Positions 43,506 through 53,026 of a DNA stretch of 64,000 bases are shown in pieces. The position numbers and the translations under genes are program-made. The notes under the pieces were generated by a model, which saw only the letters and a program-made list of their open reading frames with translations, searched no databases and was not told the origin of the DNA. The stretch spans positions 1 through 64,000 of the forward strand of contig NZ_AHZC01000419.1 in NCBI RefSeq assembly GCF_000247475.1, read 5' to 3'. Numbering within the stretch: position 1 is the stretch's first letter; the number at the start of each line of letters is the position of its first letter. Source of the stretch: Rhizobium sp. PDO1-076. GTDB taxonomy: Bacteria > Pseudomonadota > Alphaproteobacteria > Rhizobiales > Rhizobiaceae.

Positions 43506-44747
43506 GTGAACGGATTGGAGACAGCCATCAGGAACGCGCTTGAGCGTTCGGATCGATCTAACGCCGAGACGCGCGCGCGCATCTACCAGTCTGCACGCCA
43601 GGCCCTGGAAAGCGGCTTGCGCAAGCAGAACATCAATGATGTCGAGACCGTCAACTACCAGCGGCGCAAGCTCGAAACACTGATCCATGAGGTCGAGCTT
43701 GAGGAGCGTGCACGCCTCGACATGGCCGTCTCGCCACCCGATGTGGCACCAAGCTCTACGCCGGCGCAGGCTGGCGATGCCGCACCAACTGTCTCGACGC
43801 ATATGCATACACCGGCACCGGCTCCGACCCAGGCACGGACCCCGGTCTCAGCGCAGGGCTCCCGCGCGGAACCTGCATTTGCCACGTCTCCCGCCTCCGC
43901 CGGGAGTGCCGGCGCGACCGATCGTGATGTCGATCGTGATGTCGACCGTGATCCGGTCTTCGACGACGACGACCTCTATGCCTCGTCGCGCGACGAGCGT
44001 GAACAATCCTCGGATGCCGATGGACCCATGCCGGACATGCGGTCCGAAGCGCCGCTGCGCAAGCCGCGCCGGCGTCGCGGCTTTTTTTCACGCCTGTTTA
44101 TTCTGGCCATTCTCCTGGCGGGCGCCGGAACGGCGGCCTGGTGGGTTTATTCCTCGGATCTGCTGCTCACCGATGCCGAGCGCGATACCAGCGTCCCCAA
44201 TCCGCCACCGCGCGCCGAGGAAGAGGATTTCAACGGACCCGAAAGCGCGCCGCAGGCACCACAGGGGCCCCAGGCCCTCGACAGCCGCGGCGGGTTTTCC
44301 GATGACTGGATCGATGTGTTCGAGCCTCAGCAGATCGCGGCCATCCGTCCGCGTGCCAATGGCATGGTCGATGTCGTGACGGCGAGCGACGGAACGGCGG
44401 TTCGCCTTGGTTCGCGCAGCGGTGACGCCGATGGCGCGATCGAAATCACGGTGCCCGCCGACGTATTGCGCGAGCTGGCCGGTCGCACGTCGACGATCGC
44501 GTTAACCTTGCAATCGGCCGATGACAAGCCGGTGCAGATTTCTGTCGATTGCGATTTTTCCCGCCTTGGTGCTTGCCCCCGCCACCGCTTCACCATCAAT
44601 CCGCAAAAGCTGGACGCCCTGTTCCGGGTCAGTTTCGACAGCGGGATGGCACCCGCCAGCGCTGGCCGCCTGGTCGTCAATGCCGATCTGTCGGGCGGCG
44701 GGCGCGGCGTCAACTTGTATTCGGTGCGTATCCTGCCCGGCCAGTGA
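43506..44747 (+). CDS. Conserved hypothetical single-pass membrane protein
   Basis: I start this 413-residue protein at GTG 43506 (VNGLETAIRNALERSDR) because AGAGGAG lies ten bases upstream; ATG 43464 is an alternative. The N-terminal 80 residues are helical and charged, then a Pro/Ala-rich linker, an acidic DRDVDRDVDRD repeat (12-base DNA repeats at 43920-43955), a basic stretch KPRRRRGF, one membrane helix (about 198-218) and a beta-rich extracytoplasmic domain (about 270-413) ending VNLYSVRILPG. The family is unknown to me; I infer an envelope protein. Confidence 0.7.
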   Translation: MNGLETAIRNALERSDRSNAETRARIYQSARQALESGLRKQNINDVETVNYQRRKLETLIHEVELEERARLDMAVSPPDVAPSSTPAQAGDAAPTVSTHMHTPAPAPTQARTPVSAQGSRAEPAFATSPASAGSAGATDRDVDRDVDRDPVFDDDDLYASSRDEREQSSDADGPMPDMRSEAPLRKPRRRRGFFSRLFILAILLAGAGTAAWWVYSSDLLLTDAERDTSVPNPPPRAEEEDFNGPESAPQAPQGPQALDSRGGFSDDWIDVFEPQQIAAIRPRANGMVDVVTASDGTAVRLGSRSGDADGAIEITVPADVLRELAGRTSTIALTLQSADDKPVQISVDCDFSRLGACPRHRFTINPQKLDALFRVSFDSGMAPASAGRLVVNADLSGGGRGVNLYSVRILPGQ

Positions 44748-44798
44748 CCTGGCCAGGTCGCGGGATCTGACCGCTCAAACACCTGCAGGCCCGTGCGG

Positions 44799-45680
44799 TC
44801 ATTTAAGGAAATCCGGCCCCTTGCCGATGATCTTCTTGTCCATCTTGCCGATCTTGTCCTCGTCCTTGCCCTCATAGTCGATCGACAGCAGCATGTGGCG
44901 TATGATGTTCAGGCGCGCGCGTCGCTTGTCGTTGGCATGCACGACCGTCCAGGGCGCGTGGTCTGAATGTGTCTCCTTCAGCATGCGGTCGCGCTTCGCC
45001 GTATAGTCGTCCCACTTGTTCAGGGCCGCGATATCCATCGGCGACAGTTTCCACACCTTTAGCGGATCGTGCCGGCGGTCATGGAAACGCTTCAGCTGCA
45101 TTTCCCGGCCGATATCCAGCCAGAACTTGAAAAAGAATATGCCTTCCTGGACGATCAGCTTCTCGAACCGGGTCGCCTGCTTGAAGAAGTCCTCGTATTG
45201 CTCCGGTGTGCAAAAGCCCATGACCGGTTCAACGCCTGCACGGTTGTACCAGGAACGGTCGAACAGCACGGATTCCCCGGCTGTCGGGAAGTGATAGACA
45301 TAGCGCTGGAAATACCACTGGCCGCGCTCCGTCTCGGTCGGCTTGGTCAGCGCCACAACCCGTGCAGAACGTGGGTTCATATAGGCCAGGGTCGAATGAA
45401 TGGCGCCGCCCTTTCCCGCCGCATCGCGCCCTTCGAACAGCGCCATCACCCGCTTGCCGGTCTTCTGCATCCAGAACTGCACCTTGACGAGTTCGATCTG
45501 CAGCCGTTCCAGTTCCTTGTCGAAGGTCTGCTGATCCAGCTTCTTGTCATAGGGGAAGCTGCCGGATTGCAGGGCATTGTCATCGATCCACTTCGGCAGC
45601 TCAACCGCGTCGATGTCGAACACCCGCTCCGCGCCGCCGATTTTCAACGTGGTCGCGCGGCTCTCTGTCTGCTTGTCCAT
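44799..45680 (-). CDS. ppk2: Polyphosphate kinase 2
   Basis: The 293-residue PPK2 starts at ATG 45680 with GAGAGGAA upstream; ATG 45728 would add 16 residues. Walker A is [15 protein letters not shown] (81-95), Walker [15 protein letters not shown], and the lid-region [18 protein letters not shown] is intact. PPK2 makes GTP or ATP from polyphosphate or the reverse. It is divergent from phoR across about 160 bases, at the edge of the pst-pho cluster, so polyphosphate turnover is linked physically to phosphate sensing. Confidence 0.95.
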   Translation of the reverse strand: MDKQTESRATTLKIGGAERVFDIDAVELPKWIDDNALQSGSFPYDKKLDQQTFDKELERLQIELVKVQFWMQKTGKRVMALFEGRDAAGKGGAIHSTLAYMNPRSARVVALTKPTETERGQWYFQRYVYHFPTAGESVLFDRSWYNRAGVEPVMGFCTPEQYEDFFKQATRFEKLIVQEGIFFFKFWLDIGREMQLKRFHDRRHDPLKVWKLSPMDIAALNKWDDYTAKRDRMLKETHSDHAPWTVVHANDKRRARLNIIRHMLLSIDYEGKDEDKIGKMDKKIIGKGPDFLK

Positions 45681-45842
45681 GGGGTTCCTCTCCGGCTTGC
45701 CTGCGTCAATCCGCAGTTGTTCGCTCATAGTGAGCGTATGGAGGCCATGATTTCAAGCCTTTGCTGATAGGCGACGGAGTCTCGGCCGCCGGGATAAATC
45801 GAAAGCGCCGATAGCGAGTCGCTGAAACTTCTGTCATGAATC

Positions 45843-47210
45843 ATGGCTATCAGGGTTGTGACACATGATTGGCGAGGCCTTCTGCGCGTGACTGAAGACG
45901 ATGATACCGGCGGCTGGCGCCGCGCGACGCGGCATGTTTTGTCCGGCTGGCCGTATATTGTCGCAGCACTTGCCGTTTCGCTTTCGGCCTATGGCGCCGG
46001 CGCAAAGCCCGGGTTCGCAGCGGCACTGTTCATCATGTTTTTCGCGCTCATCCTGCTGCGCCGTTCGCCGCCGGTCGAAGGCCGGATCGCGACCACGGGT
46101 TCGTCCGAGGTCGAGCCGCTGGCGTCCGATCCGTCTCCCCAGATCGCGGCCGTGATCGATGCTCTGGACTTGCCGATCTTTGTCATGGGACGTGAGGCCG
46201 ACCTGCTGGCGCAGAACCGGGCGGCGGAAAAGGCCTTCGGTGCTTTGGCTGTGGGCGCGCATATTTCCGCCCGCTGGCGCTCGCCGGGCATTCTCGACAT
46301 GGTCCGGGAAACCATCGCGACCGGTGAACCCAACCAGATCGAACATTCCGAGCGCTTGCCGTCCGAGCGCGTCTATGTTGTGCGCATCGCCCCCGTTTCG
46401 CTCCGGGATCCGCCGGCCCAACCTGTCACGGTCCAGACTGGCGCCACTCAGACTGGTGAAGCAATGGACATGGCAGGCTATGCCCGGTTCTTCCTGCTGT
46501 CCTTCAAGGATATTTCCGACCTTCGGCGTCTTGATCAGATGCGCAGCGACTTCGTCGCCAATGCCAGCCACGAACTGCGCACGCCGCTTGCCTCCCTGCG
46601 CGGCTTCATCGAGACGATGCAGGGGCCGGCCAAAGACGACCTCAAGGCGAAGGAACGTTTCCTCTCGATCATGCTCGACCAGGCCAATCGTATGAGCCGT
46701 CTCGTCGATGATCTGCTGTCTTTGTCGCGGCTCGAACTGAAGGCCCATCTTGCGCCCGATCGCATGGTCGATCTCGTGCCGGTGCTCGGCCATGTCCGGG
46801 ATTCGCTGGCGCCGCTGGCAAGCGACTTGAATGTGGACATCCGGCTCCAGGTGCCCGACGGCAAAGTCGAGGTGCTGGGCGATCGGGACGAGCTGGTACA
46901 GGTGTTCGAAAACCTGATTGAGAATGCGTGCAAATATGGTCAGGACGGCCAGTTCATCGAAGTCACGGTTCGCCACGAAGCGGGAGGCTCCGCGGAAGTC
47001 AGTGTCCGGGACCATGGACCGGGCATCCCGGCAGAGCATGTTCCGCGACTGACCGAACGTTTCTACCGTGTCAGTGTCGAGGACAGTCGCTCGAAAAAGG
47101 GCACCGGCCTGGGTCTGGCTATCGTCAAGCATATCCTGACGCGCCACCGCGCCCGGCTGATCGTGAAGTCGGAATTGGGCAAGGGGACCGACTTTACCGT
47201 CCGCTTTTGA
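45843..47210 (+). CDS. phoR: Phosphate regulon sensor kinase PhoR
   Basis: The 455-residue protein has one or two N-terminal membrane helices (about 33-72), a PAS-like region (about 100-210) and a kinase core with FVANASHELRTPLASLRG (His243), N-box ENLIENACKYG, G1 DHGPGIPAEH and G2 KGTGLGLAIVKH. It phosphorylates PhoB when phosphate is low and is restrained through PstSCAB and PhoU, encoded next. No strong ribosome site marks the ATG at 45843; later starts are possible. PhoB lies at the far end of the cluster. Confidence 0.93.
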   Translation: MAIRVVTHDWRGLLRVTEDDDTGGWRRATRHVLSGWPYIVAALAVSLSAYGAGAKPGFAAALFIMFFALILLRRSPPVEGRIATTGSSEVEPLASDPSPQIAAVIDALDLPIFVMGREADLLAQNRAAEKAFGALAVGAHISARWRSPGILDMVRETIATGEPNQIEHSERLPSERVYVVRIAPVSLRDPPAQPVTVQTGATQTGEAMDMAGYARFFLLSFKDISDLRRLDQMRSDFVANASHELRTPLASLRGFIETMQGPAKDDLKAKERFLSIMLDQANRMSRLVDDLLSLSRLELKAHLAPDRMVDLVPVLGHVRDSLAPLASDLNVDIRLQVPDGKVEVLGDRDELVQVFENLIENACKYGQDGQFIEVTVRHEAGGSAEVSVRDHGPGIPAEHVPRLTERFYRVSVEDSRSKKGTGLGLAIVKHILTRHRARLIVKSELGKGTDFTVRF

Positions 47211-47245
47211 CATAAATCATCGGACTTTCAGCGATGCTCTGAGAA

Positions 47246-47273
47246 ATATCAAGCAATTTCAATTGCTTGATAT
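47246..47273. promoter_or_regulatory. Perfect 13-base inverted repeat between phoR and pstS
   Basis: ATATCAAGCAATT (47246-47258) and AATTGCTTGATAT (47261-47273) flank TC, 35 bases after the phoR stop. Its right end overlaps the first Pho-box repeat by two bases. It could be a repressor operator or a stem-loop ending phoR mRNA; no T-run follows. Confidence 0.55.
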
Positions 47274-47300
47274 GTCACAAATGTTTCATCGAACTGACAT
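47272..47300 (+). promoter_or_regulatory. Three-repeat Pho box of pstS
   Basis: ATGTCAC (47272-47278), GTTTCAT (47283-47289) and CTGACAT (47294-47300) repeat every 11 bases with four-base AT-rich spacers, close to the alphaproteobacterial PhoB heptamer CTGTCAT (16 of 21 matches). It lies about 95 bases before the pstS ATG. Confidence 0.8.
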
Positions 47301-47395
47301 AAAAGCAGTGGGCAAGAGCCGCTAAGACCGTCTTGCCGATCCTCGGAGAACGACGGTACGGCCGCAAAGACACACAAGCCCACCCTTGGGAGATT

Positions 47396-48424
47396 ATGAT
47401 GAACACTCTGAAACTTTCCGTCGCGGCGCTGGTCGCCTCCGTTGCCTTCGCTGGCGCGGCTGCTGCTCGTGATCAGGTACAGGTTGCCGGCTCGTCGACT
47501 GTTCTGCCCTATGCAAAGATCGTTGCCGAAACCTTCGGCGAAACCTTCCCCAACTTCAAAACCCCGGTTGTTGAATCCGGCGGTTCTTCGGCTGGCCTCA
47601 AGGAATTCTGCAAGGGCGTAGGCCCTGAGACCATCGACATTGCCAATTCCTCGCGCAAGATCAAGGATTCGGAAGTCGAGGCCTGCAAGGCTGCCGGCGT
47701 CACCGAAATCCAGGAAGTTCAGTTCGGTTACGACGGTATCGTCTTCGCAACCGACGCCGGCAATGCCGACCTGAAGCTCGTTCCGGCCGACCTCTACCAG
47801 GCTCTCGCCGCAGAAATCGTCGTTGACGGCAAGCTCGTTGCCAACCCTTACAAGAAGTGGTCGGAAGTCAACAAGGACCTGCCGGACGTCGCTATCGCTG
47901 CCTACATCCCGGGCGAAAAGCACGGCACCCGCGAAGTCTTTGAAGAAAAGGTCATGGCACACGGCTGCAAGGACACCGGCGCCCAGGACATCATCAAGAC
48001 CCTGGTTGACGAAAAGACCGCTCCGAAGAAGTGCATCGCAGTTCGCAAGGACGGCCTGGCTGTCGACATCGACGGCGACTACACCGAGACCCTCGCTCGT
48101 ATCTCGGCCAACAAGGACGGCATCGGCGTATTCGGCCTCTCCTTCTACGAAAACAATGCTGACAAGCTGAAGGTTGCGACCGTCAATGGTATCGCTCCGT
48201 CGGTTGAAACCGTCGCCAGCGGCGAGTATCCGGTTTCCCGTCCGCTGTTCTTCTACGTCAAGAAGGCTCACATGGGCGTTATCCCGGGCCTGAAGGAATA
48301 CGTGGAGTTCTTCGTGTCCGACCAGATGGTTGGCCCGGACAGCCCGCTGGCTGCCTACGGCCTCGTTCCGGCTCCAGACGCCGAGCGCGAAGAGACCCGC
48401 ACCAAGTTTGCCGGTGGCATGTAA
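47396..48424 (+). CDS. pstS: Phosphate ABC transporter substrate-binding protein PstS
   Basis: The 342-residue protein (ATG 47396 after GGGAGATT; the second ATG at 47399 is equally placed) has a signal peptide ending AAAA-RD and the phosphate-binding loops VAGSSTVLPYAKIVAE, ESGGSSAGLKEFCKGVG and ANSSRKIKDSE. It is of the alphaproteobacterial PstS type with a later PGEKHGTREVFEEKV loop. It captures phosphate in the periplasm for PstCAB. A Pho box lies upstream and a strong stem-loop follows, which probably raises its level above the permease genes. Confidence 0.96.
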   Translation: MMNTLKLSVAALVASVAFAGAAAARDQVQVAGSSTVLPYAKIVAETFGETFPNFKTPVVESGGSSAGLKEFCKGVGPETIDIANSSRKIKDSEVEACKAAGVTEIQEVQFGYDGIVFATDAGNADLKLVPADLYQALAAEIVVDGKLVANPYKKWSEVNKDLPDVAIAAYIPGEKHGTREVFEEKVMAHGCKDTGAQDIIKTLVDEKTAPKKCIAVRKDGLAVDIDGDYTETLARISANKDGIGVFGLSFYENNADKLKVATVNGIAPSVETVASGEYPVSRPLFFYVKKAHMGVIPGLKEYVEFFVSDQMVGPDSPLAAYGLVPAPDAEREETRTKFAGGM

Positions 48425-48432
48425 TCAACACG

Positions 48433-48463
48433 TTTGGCGCGGCAGCAATGCCGCGCCAAATTT
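48433..48463 (+). terminator. Strong stem-loop in the pstS-pstC gap
   Basis: TTTGGCGCGGCA (48433-48444) and TGCCGCGCCAAA (48449-48460) form a perfect 12-base stem with loop GCAA, followed by TTTCTG. It likely partly terminates transcription or protects the pstS message. Confidence 0.75.
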
Positions 48464-48605
48464 CTGTTGGAGAGGCGGAAGCCTCTGTAACCCTCGCTGG
48501 CCTTTTCCGCCACCGTGCGACAAATACCGCCAGCTGTGACTTTGTGCAGCGCAGTTCATTTTGCTTGACTGGCTGTTCATGCCGGTCATGTCGGGGGAAG
48601 TTCCG

Positions 48606-50093
48606 ATGAGTACATCCATTCTTCTGCTGCTTGTTTTCGCCATTGGCGTCGTCGCCTATGTTCTGGCGTCTGCGCGAGCCAATGCGCTGGCAGGGGGCAA
48701 GCCATCCAATTTGCATTCCCGCTACGGGTATCACGGTGCTTTTGCTGCAATCTGCGCCATCTTGCCGGCCATCCTGCTGATGGCGGTTTGGTCGCTGGCA
48801 ACGCCGGCCTTTGTTGAAAATCGCGTGCGTGCGTCCTTCCCCGAAGAGGTGAAGGCAATGCCGGATGCAACGATCAACCTCAACTACGGCATGGTCTCGG
48901 CAATTGCCCGCGGCATGAGCGGTCTTGATGCTGAAGAGCGCAGCCGCCTCGTCGCCATGCCAGGTGCCGATGCCCGTGCGCTGCTCGCCGATCGCGGCGT
49001 TCCGCTGGCCGATGATCCGCAGCCCTACATGGTCAAGGCCGCCGTCGAGGTACTCGATCTGTCCGCAACCAACCGGCTGATCCTGACGATCGCGGCACTT
49101 GTGATTTCTGTGGCTGGTGCCTTTTTCGGCCTGCGCTCCGTTGCGCCGCGCTTTCGCGCCCGCAACCGCGTCGAAAGCATCATCCTGGCCTCGCTCGTCA
49201 TGGCCTCGTCGATCGCCATCCTGACCACGGTCGGCATCGTTCTGTCGATGCTGACGGAGGCGACCCACTTCTTCCGCATGGTTCCGGCCTGGGAGTTCTT
49301 CTTCGGCACGGTTTGGGATCCGCGCTTTGCCTCCGCCGGCACGTCGGATTCGTCCGGTCAGTTCGGCTTGATCCCGCTGCTGCTCGGCACGCTTTATATC
49401 GGCTTCGTCGCCATGCTTTTTGCCGTGCCGATTGGCCTGTTCTCGGCCATCTACATGGCCGAATATGCTTCGCCACGGTTGCGCTCGATCGCCAAGCCGC
49501 TGCTCGAGGTCCTGGCCGGTATTCCGACCATCGTCTACGGCTTCTTTGCCTTGACCTCGGTCGGTCCGTTCCTGCGAGACATTTCGGCCCAGATCAACGG
49601 CATCGCGACGGGCGATTTCGTCAATTTCATCCAGGCGCAGTCCGTGCTTACCGCCGGCTTCGTCATGGGCATCATGCTGATCCCCTATGTATCGTCTCTG
49701 TCGGACGACATCATCACGGCTGTGCCGCGCTCGCTGCGTGACGGCTCGCTCGGCCTTGGCGCCACGCGCTCCGAAACCGTCAAGCGCGTCATCCTGCCGG
49801 CAGCACTTCCGGGCATTGTCGGCGCGCTGCTGATGACTGCCTCGCGCGCCATCGGTGAAACCATGATCGTCGTGCTGGCCGCCGGTGTTGCCGCCCGCAT
49901 GCAGCTCAACCCTTTCGAGCCGATGACCACCGTGACCGTCAAGATCGTCAACCAGCTGACCGGCGACCTTGAGTTTACCTCGCCGCAGACGCTCGTTGCC
50001 TTCGCGCTTGGCATCACTCTGTTTGCCATCACGCTTTGCCTCAACATCTATGCACTCTACATAGTGCGCAAATACCGGGAGCAGTACGAATGA
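48606..50093 (+). CDS. pstC: Phosphate ABC transporter permease PstC
   Basis: The 495-residue permease starts at ATG 48606 after GGGGGAAG; an upstream in-frame TTG at 48561 is unlikely. It is much longer than the E. coli protein (319) because of an N-terminal extension with two membrane helices and a periplasmic segment (about 60-155), as in other rhizobia. The conserved permease core has GIPTIVYGFFALTSVGPFL, ALRDGSLGLGATRSETV (ATPase-docking EAA-like loop) and ASRAIGETMIVVLAAG. It overlaps pstA by four bases. Confidence 0.94.
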   Translation: MSTSILLLLVFAIGVVAYVLASARANALAGGKPSNLHSRYGYHGAFAAICAILPAILLMAVWSLATPAFVENRVRASFPEEVKAMPDATINLNYGMVSAIARGMSGLDAEERSRLVAMPGADARALLADRGVPLADDPQPYMVKAAVEVLDLSATNRLILTIAALVISVAGAFFGLRSVAPRFRARNRVESIILASLVMASSIAILTTVGIVLSMLTEATHFFRMVPAWEFFFGTVWDPRFASAGTSDSSGQFGLIPLLLGTLYIGFVAMLFAVPIGLFSAIYMAEYASPRLRSIAKPLLEVLAGIPTIVYGFFALTSVGPFLRDISAQINGIATGDFVNFIQAQSVLTAGFVMGIMLIPYVSSLSDDIITAVPRSLRDGSLGLGATRSETVKRVILPAALPGIVGALLMTASRAIGETMIVVLAAGVAARMQLNPFEPMTTVTVKIVNQLTGDLEFTSPQTLVAFALGITLFAITLCLNIYALYIVRKYREQYE

Positions 50094-51409
50094 GCCAGGT
50101 CGTTTCTGCCACAACGACGGCCCCAGCCGGTGCCGCCACGCGCCGCGACATCGGGGTCAAGCGCCGCTACGCCGCTGAACGACGCTTCCGTGCCTATGGC
50201 ATTGCCGCGATCTCCTTCGGCCTGCTTTTCCTCTTTGTTTTGCTGAATTCCGTTGTGTCCAAGGGCTACACGGCCTTCCAGCAGACCATGATCACTGTTC
50301 CGATCGAGTTCAGCGAAAAGGTCATCGATCCGACCGGCAAGCGCGCTGAAAACCCGAATATCCTCGTGATGGCCAATTATCCGGTCCTCGCACGCGATGC
50401 GGTGGCCAAGGTCCTAGGCGTCGATGTCAAGAATCGTGCCGCGGCCCGTCAGGTCAGCGAACTGCTGTCAGACAGCATCCGCGTCCAGCTGCGCGATATC
50501 GTCCAGGCCAATCCTTCGGTGATCGGCAATACGGTGAATGTCACCCTCTTGGCACACGGCAATGTCGACAGCGCCTTCAAGGGCCAGATCGATCTGTCGG
50601 TTGCAGAGAGCAACCGCAAGATCTCCGACCAGCAACTGACCTGGATCAACACGCTGGCCGATAGTGGCGCCCTGTCGAAGCACTTCAACACGGGTATCTT
50701 CATCAACGGTGCTTCGAGCAGGCCGGAAGCTGCCGGCGTCGGTGTCGCCCTGATCGGCTCGGCCTACATGATGCTCATCGTGCTGGTTCTGTCGCTGCCG
50801 ATCGGTGTCGCCGCCTCGATCTATCTCGAGGAGTTTGCCCCGAAGAACCGCTTCACGGACCTTATCGAGGTAAACATCAACAACCTCGCCGCGGTTCCGT
50901 CGATCGTCTACGGTCTGCTGGGTCTGGCCGTGTTCATCAATTTCGGCGGCTTCCCGCGCTCGGCCTCGATTGTCGGCGGCCTGGTGCTCACCCTGATGAC
51001 TCTGCCGACGATCATCATCGCGACCCGTGCGGCGCTGAAAGCCGTGCCGCCATCGATCCGTGCGGCCGCGCTCGGGCTGGGGGCATCGAAGATGCAGACC
51101 GTGTTCCACCACGTCCTGCCGCTTGCCATGCCTGGCATCCTGACTGGCACGATCATCGGTCTGGCCCATGCGCTGGGCGAAACTGCCCCACTGCTGCTGA
51201 TCGGCATGGTCGCCTTCGTCGCCGATTATCCGACCACGCCGATGGATCCGGCAACGGCACTTCCGGTGCAGATCTACATGTGGGCCAATGAAGCCGAGCG
51301 GGCTTTTGTCGAGCGGACATCGGGAGCTATCATGATCCTGTTGATGTTCCTTCTCGTCATGAATGTGGGTGCAATTCTGTTGCGACGTCGTTTCGAGCGG
51401 CGCTGGTAG
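50090..51409 (+). CDS. pstA: Phosphate ABC transporter permease PstA
   Basis: The 439-residue protein starts at ATG 50090, overlapping pstC (ATGA). After a cytoplasmic N-terminus and one helix (about 37-57) there is a periplasmic insert of about 160 residues ([14 protein letters not shown] ... GASSRPEA), then the permease core with [39 protein letters not shown] and [13 protein letters not shown]. The insert makes it longer than E. coli PstA (296) and is typical of rhizobial forms. PstB follows after 13 bases. Confidence 0.94.
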   Translation: MSQVVSATTTAPAGAATRRDIGVKRRYAAERRFRAYGIAAISFGLLFLFVLLNSVVSKGYTAFQQTMITVPIEFSEKVIDPTGKRAENPNILVMANYPVLARDAVAKVLGVDVKNRAAARQVSELLSDSIRVQLRDIVQANPSVIGNTVNVTLLAHGNVDSAFKGQIDLSVAESNRKISDQQLTWINTLADSGALSKHFNTGIFINGASSRPEAAGVGVALIGSAYMMLIVLVLSLPIGVAASIYLEEFAPKNRFTDLIEVNINNLAAVPSIVYGLLGLAVFINFGGFPRSASIVGGLVLTLMTLPTIIIATRAALKAVPPSIRAAALGLGASKMQTVFHHVLPLAMPGILTGTIIGLAHALGETAPLLLIGMVAFVADYPTTPMDPATALPVQIYMWANEAERAFVERTSGAIMILLMFLLVMNVGAILLRRRFERRW

Positions 51410-51422
51410 AGGGAGTAGGGAC

Positions 51423-52238
51423 ATGAACATGATGTCGGAAGCAGCTGTTGAGAAAGCGCTGGAACAGAAGATGACTGAAGCGAACTACAAGATGATGGGC
51501 AAGGACGTGTCGGTTTACTACGGCGAGAAGCGCGCGCTTTTCGACGTGAACCTGAACGTCCGAGAAAACACGGTGACCGCGCTGATCGGCCCTTCGGGTT
51601 GCGGCAAGTCGACCTTCCTTCGCACGCTTAACCGCATGAACGATACGATCGACGGTTGCCGCGTTACGGGCAAGATCACACTCGACAGCACGGATATCTA
51701 CGATCCGTCGATCGACGTTGTCGAACTGCGTGCGCGCGTCGGCATGGTATTCCAGAAGCCGAACCCGTTCCCGAAGTCGATCTATGAAAACGTCTCCTAT
51801 GGTCCGCGCATTCACGGCCTCGCCAAGAACAAGGCCGATCTCGATGTCATCGTCGAACAGAGCCTTCAGAAAGCTGGTTTGTGGAATGAAGTGAAGGATC
51901 GCTTGCTTGAATCCGGCACGGGTCTGTCCGGTGGCCAGCAGCAGCGCCTGTGCATTGCCCGCGCGATCGCGGTCAGTCCGGAAGTGATCCTGATGGACGA
52001 GCCCTGTTCTGCGCTCGATCCGATCGCGACCGCAAAGATCGAGGAATTGATCCACGAACTGCGCACCAATTTCACCATCGTCATCGTCACCCACTCGATG
52101 CAGCAGGCCGCCCGCGTTTCCCAGCGCACGGCCATGTTCCATCTCGGCCTGCTGGTCGAGGAAAACGACACGGACAAGATGTTCACCAATCCGGATGACC
52201 AGCGCACCCAGGACTACATCATGGGTCGCTTCGGCTGA
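51423..52238 (+). CDS. pstB: Phosphate ABC transporter ATP-binding protein PstB
   Basis: The 271-residue ATPase has Walker [21 protein letters not shown], signature [16 protein letters not shown], Walker [14 protein letters not shown] and switch histidine [12 protein letters not shown], the standard PstB sequence. I chose ATG 51423 (GAGGGAG upstream); in-frame codons before it overlap pstA and are not conserved. It powers PstCA and, with PhoU, signals phosphate status to PhoR. Confidence 0.96.
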   Translation: MNMMSEAAVEKALEQKMTEANYKMMGKDVSVYYGEKRALFDVNLNVRENTVTALIGPSGCGKSTFLRTLNRMNDTIDGCRVTGKITLDSTDIYDPSIDVVELRARVGMVFQKPNPFPKSIYENVSYGPRIHGLAKNKADLDVIVEQSLQKAGLWNEVKDRLLESGTGLSGGQQQRLCIARAIAVSPEVILMDEPCSALDPIATAKIEELIHELRTNFTIVIVTHSMQQAARVSQRTAMFHLGLLVEENDTDKMFTNPDDQRTQDYIMGRFG

Positions 52239-52285
52239 GGCGCCCCGCGCACGCTTCGTCTCAATCCAATTCAAGGAATGCGTTT

Positions 52286-52999
52286 ATGGCTTCTTCCCAC
52301 ATCTACTCGGCCTTTGACGAGGAACTGAAATACCTGATGCGCCGCATCTCGGAAATGGGTGGTATGGCAGAACAGATGGTCGCTGAAAGCGTCCGCGCTC
52401 TGGTCAACACCGACGGCGCTCTGGCCCAGAAGGTCATCTCCGACGACGTCGTCATGGATGCGACCGAGCGCGAAATCGGCGACAAGGCGATAGTCATGAT
52501 CGCGCGTCGCCAGCCGATGGCAGCCGATCTTCGCGAAATCATCGGCGCGTTGCGCATCGCCAGCGATCTGGAACGCGTCGGCGACCTCGGCAAGAGCAAT
52601 TGCAAGCGCGTCATGGCGGTCCAGAGCTCGGGCATCCCGCGCAAGCTCGCCCGTGGCATCGAGCATCTGTCGGATCTTGCACTTGCCCAGCTCAAGGAAG
52701 TGCTCGACGTCTACACCACCCGTTCGGCGGAAAAGGCGAAATCCATTCGCGATCGCGATGAAGAGATCGACTCCATGTACACCTCGCTGTTCCGCGAGCT
52801 GCTGACCTACATGATGGAGGATCCGCGCAACATCACCAGCTGCACGCATCTGCTCTTCTGCGCCAAGAACATCGAGCGCATCGGCGACCACGCGACCAAT
52901 ATCGCCGAAACGATCTACTACATGACGACCGGTGCCCAGCCCGAGGGCGAGCGTCCAAAGGAAGACCTCACGTCCTCCGTCGGCGCGATCAATGAGTAA
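52286..52999 (+). CDS. phoU: Phosphate-signalling protein PhoU
   Basis: The 237-residue all-helical protein has two PhoU repeats with the metal-binding motifs DATEREIGDKAI (first repeat) and DEEIDSMYTSLFRELLTYM (second), and the AADLREIIGALRIASDLERVGDL block. It links the Pst transporter to PhoR and prevents PhoB activation when phosphate is plentiful. AAGGAATG precedes the start. It lies 47 bases after pstB and 27 before phoB. Confidence 0.96.
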   Translation: MASSHIYSAFDEELKYLMRRISEMGGMAEQMVAESVRALVNTDGALAQKVISDDVVMDATEREIGDKAIVMIARRQPMAADLREIIGALRIASDLERVGDLGKSNCKRVMAVQSSGIPRKLARGIEHLSDLALAQLKEVLDVYTTRSAEKAKSIRDRDEEIDSMYTSLFRELLTYMMEDPRNITSCTHLLFCAKNIERIGDHATNIAETIYYMTTGAQPEGERPKEDLTSSVGAINE

Positions 53000-53026
53000 G
53001 CCGTCACTAACGGGGTTTTGCCTTTC

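Noticed and set aside
43233-43808. Minus-strand frame MHMRRDSWCG... upstream of the hypothetical gene
   Set aside because: It overlaps the plus-strand coding sequence and the intergenic operator region and shows no conserved pattern.
45831-45837. CTGTCAT heptamer before phoR as a Pho box
   Set aside because: Only one heptamer is present; neighbours at 11-base spacing do not match, so it is not a convincing PhoB site.
48279-50114. Long minus-strand frame opposite pstC
   Set aside because: Low-complexity Arg/Gln/Asp/Gly composition with no domain; pstC on the plus strand is clear.
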